From Clostridia bacterium (GTDB lineage Bacteria; Bacillota; Clostridia; Oscillospirales; Acutalibacteraceae), in NCBI GenBank assembly GCA_017517135.1, contig JAFXAK010000037.1, forward strand, positions 1-42,584: a stretch of 42,584 nucleotides of DNA, read 5' to 3'. The position numbers and the translations under genes were made by a program. The first letter of the stretch is position 1. Every line of letters begins with the position of its first letter. The notes beneath the pieces were generated by a model. It saw only the letters and a program-made list of their open reading frames with translations, ran no database searches and was not told the origin of the DNA. Shown here piece after piece: positions 40,950 through 42,584 of this stretch.

Positions 40950-41564
40950 ATGAGAAACAAAGATATTCTTGAAATTATTTTTATCCGTCACGCACAGACA
41001 GACTATGACGATATAGGCGACCGTGATCCCAGCGACGGTGAATTGACCGCCGAGGGCGAAAAGCAATGTATTGAATTGGGTGAAAAGCTGAAAAACAAAC
41101 CGATTGATGCATATATCACAAGCTCACTTCTGAGAAGCTTCAAGACTGCAACGGGTGTATGCAAGGCAAAGCCCGACAAGCCTGTGCTCGAAATCTGCCC
41201 CGAGCTTGTTGAGTGCGGCTGTACACCGGGGTATTTCGGCTGCAGTAAAGAGTATCTGAGCCGCTATTATGACAACACAAAAATGTGTGAAAGTCTTTAC
41301 GGCACAAAGGAATATTCATTCTCTTGCAAAACAAAGGAAGACAATGATATCAGAGCTAAAAAGGTGATAGACTATCTGAAAACCCGCTTCACCTACGGAC
41401 AAAGCGTAGCAGTTTTCTCTCATCACGGAATGCTGGAGCATCTTATCCCCACCGCCTTGGGAGTTGATCCGCATATATTCCGTTTTGCATTGGAAAATAC
41501 ATCAATAACGATAGTTGAATTCACAAGGGACGGGAACTGTATTCTCAGGTGTGTGAATAATTGA
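40950..41564 (+). CDS. Histidine phosphatase family protein
   Basis: The 204-residue product begins with the RHAQT motif (R13, H14), where H14 would be phosphorylated. It has GELTAEGEKQCIELGEKL, SSLLRSFKTA and the second histidine in VFSHHGMLEHL. The family includes phosphoglycerate mutases, CobC-type phosphatases and many phosphatases of unknown substrate. Large insertions around residues 90-125 rule out a confident assignment. The ATG follows GGAGGCG. It is divergent from the Gfo/Idh/MocA-like gene and followed by a terminator. Confidence 0.87.
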   Translation: MRNKDILEIIFIRHAQTDYDDIGDRDPSDGELTAEGEKQCIELGEKLKNKPIDAYITSSLLRSFKTATGVCKAKPDKPVLEICPELVECGCTPGYFGCSKEYLSRYYDNTKMCESLYGTKEYSFSCKTKEDNDIRAKKVIDYLKTRFTYGQSVAVFSHHGMLEHLIPTALGVDPHIFRFALENTSITIVEFTRDGNCILRCVNN

Positions 41565-41570
41565 ATTTTC

Positions 41571-41598
41571 GGGAGCTGTTTTTTGCAGCTCCTTTAAT
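41571..41598 (+). terminator. Terminator of the histidine phosphatase gene
   Basis: GGAGCTG (41572-41578) and CAGCTCC (41586-41592) form a 7-bp stem followed by TTTAATT. Confidence 0.75.
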
Positions 41599-41626
41599 TA
41601 TTAATACAACAAAAAACAAAAAAATG

Positions 41627-41655
41627 TTGACTATAACTGTTAATAATGATAAGAT
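41627..41655 (+). promoter_or_regulatory. Promoter of the repeat surface protein gene
   Basis: TTGACT (41627-41632), 17-bp spacer, TAAGAT (41650-41655), 36 bp before the start codon. Confidence 0.65.
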
Positions 41656-41690
41656 AAAATTAACTAAAAAATGCCGGAGGCAAGAAAAAT

Positions 41691-42584
41691 ATGGATGTAA
41701 TGGGCGCAATCTCAAAAGTCATAGTATTTCTTATGTGGATTCTTTATCTGCTTTTCCCGTGGTGGTTCTCTAACCCCAATGCACCAAAGCCGGATGAAAC
41801 CACAACAGGAATAGTTATCGAAGAAACCACAGATTATGAAACCACAACCGAATTCCAGCCGGAAGAGTGTGCACATACGGGCGGCACAGCTACCTGTACC
41901 GAAAAAGCAGTATGTGATTTATGTGGTGAAGCTTACGGTGAAGCTCTTGGCCACGATGAAATAAATCATAGCGGCAAGGATGCTACCTGTACCGAAGGTG
42001 GATGGAAAGCATATGTAACATGCTCAAGATGTGATTACACAACCTATGAAGAAATTACTGCAACAGGCCACACAAAGATTTCTTATGAAGAAAAAATTGC
42101 TGATGCAACCTGTACGCAGGACGGTTCCTATGACAAGGTTACATCATGCTCAGTATGTCTTGCTGAGCTTGACAGAGTAACAGTAACAGTAGATGCACTC
42201 GGTCATACAGATGGCGCAGTTGTTGTAGAAAACGAAGTAGAAGCAGATTGTGTAAACGACGGTTCATATGACAATGTAGTTTACTGTACAGTATGTGAAG
42301 AAGAACTCAGCAGAGAAACAGTAACAGTAGACGCACTCGGACACAAAGAAGTAACTGACGCAGCAGTAGCACCTGACTGTACAAACACAGGACTTACAGA
42401 GGGTAAGCACTGCTCAGTATGTAACGAAGTACTCGTTGCACAGACAGTAGTAGATGCACTCGGTCATACAGAGGGCGAAACAGTTGTAGAAAATGAAGTA
42501 GAAGCTGATTGTGTAAACGACGGTTCATATGACAATGTAGTTTACTGTACAGTATGTGATGCTGAACTCAGCAGAGAAACAGTA
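41691..42584 (+). CDS. CxxC-repeat cell-surface protein (incomplete at window end)
   Basis: An open frame of 298 codons runs off the window. Residues 1-27 are a hydrophobic anchor or signal ([21 protein letters not shown]). A Thr/Glu-rich spacer follows, then at least six repeats of about 38-45 residues, each with a conserved Cys, a C-x2-C pair and a closing ALGH or ATGH. Units four and six (around 42219-42341 and 42480-42584) are nearly identical at DNA level, 261 bp apart, a sign of recent duplication. Such repeats are common in surface proteins of gut Clostridia. They probably form small disulfide- or metal-stabilised modules. The ATG follows CCGGAGG. The C-terminal part and any sorting signal lie outside the window. 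Confidence 0.82.
   Translation, partial: MDVMGAISKVIVFLMWILYLLFPWWFSNPNAPKPDETTTGIVIEETTDYETTTEFQPEECAHTGGTATCTEKAVCDLCGEAYGEALGHDEINHSGKDATCTEGGWKAYVTCSRCDYTTYEEITATGHTKISYEEKIADATCTQDGSYDKVTSCSVCLAELDRVTVTVDALGHTDGAVVVENEVEADCVNDGSYDNVVYCTVCEEELSRETVTVDALGHKEVTDAAVAPDCTNTGLTEGKHCSVCNEVLVAQTVVDALGHTEGETVVENEVEADCVNDGSYDNVVYCTVCDAELSRETV

Noticed and set aside
40830-41066. 79-codon upstream extension of the Gfo/Idh/MocA-like gene
   Set aside because: It crosses the promoter and overlaps the divergent histidine phosphatase gene. The ATG at 40829 has AGGAGG.

Overview
The window looks like a chromosome segment of an uncultured, spore-forming Clostridia bacterium, most likely of the Oscillospirales/Ruminococcaceae type. 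The signs are moderate-to-low GC, strong AGGAGG-type ribosome binding sites, sigma-A promoters with 17-bp spacers, a CotF/ferritin-like spore coat protein, a HisZ plus short-HisG histidine pathway, PadR-HAAS and XRE-DUF2157 regulatory pairs, and CxxC-rich repeat surface proteins. The taxonomic placement is inference. I saw no tRNA, rRNA, CRISPR array, phage or transposase gene.

Layout. 1-337: intergenic repeats and the mnmA terminator. 338-1375 (-): mnmA. 1655-3124 (+): a PHP protein that has lost metal ligands, and an unknown protein. 3345-5165 (-): a GH130 phosphorylase and a GDPD phosphodiesterase. 5299-7574 (-): a spore coat/ferritin-like protein and a secreted metallophosphoesterase. 7896-8027 (-): a 43-residue membrane peptide. 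8331-15907 (+): a nearly complete histidine operon, hisZ-G-D-C-B-H-A-F-IE, interrupted only by a 137-bp miniature inverted-repeat element between hisH and hisA. 15908-16564: repeats, a terminator and a self-contained structured RNA gene (16246-16426) that resembles 6S RNA in size and shape.

16565-18979: a small zinc-ribbon protein, then an XRE-DUF2157 membrane regulator overlapping a GDYXXLXY-like partner. 19027-20367 (-): a membrane-anchored metallophosphoesterase. 20514-23223: an Fe-S aldo/keto reductase, then an unrecognised 505-residue protein carrying the GIIGGADGPTAIF signature otherwise known from Na+-pumping decarboxylase beta subunits. 23224-23664: nested miniature inverted-repeat elements. 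23665-24660: a PHP/CehA-like hydrolase with intact ligands. 24819-27646: a MerR regulator with a duplicated C-terminal domain and a textbook 19-bp-spacer promoter, an XRE regulator and a membrane protein. 27772-29847: a Gfo/Idh/MocA oxidoreductase and a YeiH-type exporter.

29910-31283 (-): an ADP-ribosylglycohydrolase whose upstream ATG lies inside its own promoter. 31508-33725 (+): PadR, a HAAS membrane protein and a small membrane protein under a palindromic operator. 33906-39468 (+): a run of five genes without visible internal terminators (PnuC-like transporter, FAD oxidoreductase, MalQ, GH16 glucanase, M50-like protease). 39558-40829 (-): an oxidoreductase lacking the EKP lysine. 40950-41564 (+): a histidine phosphatase. 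41691 to the window end: an incomplete repeat-rich surface protein.

Together the window mixes housekeeping functions (tRNA thiolation, histidine synthesis), carbohydrate use (GH130, GH77, GH16, sugar-type oxidoreductases) and many small one-component regulators next to the membrane proteins they probably control.
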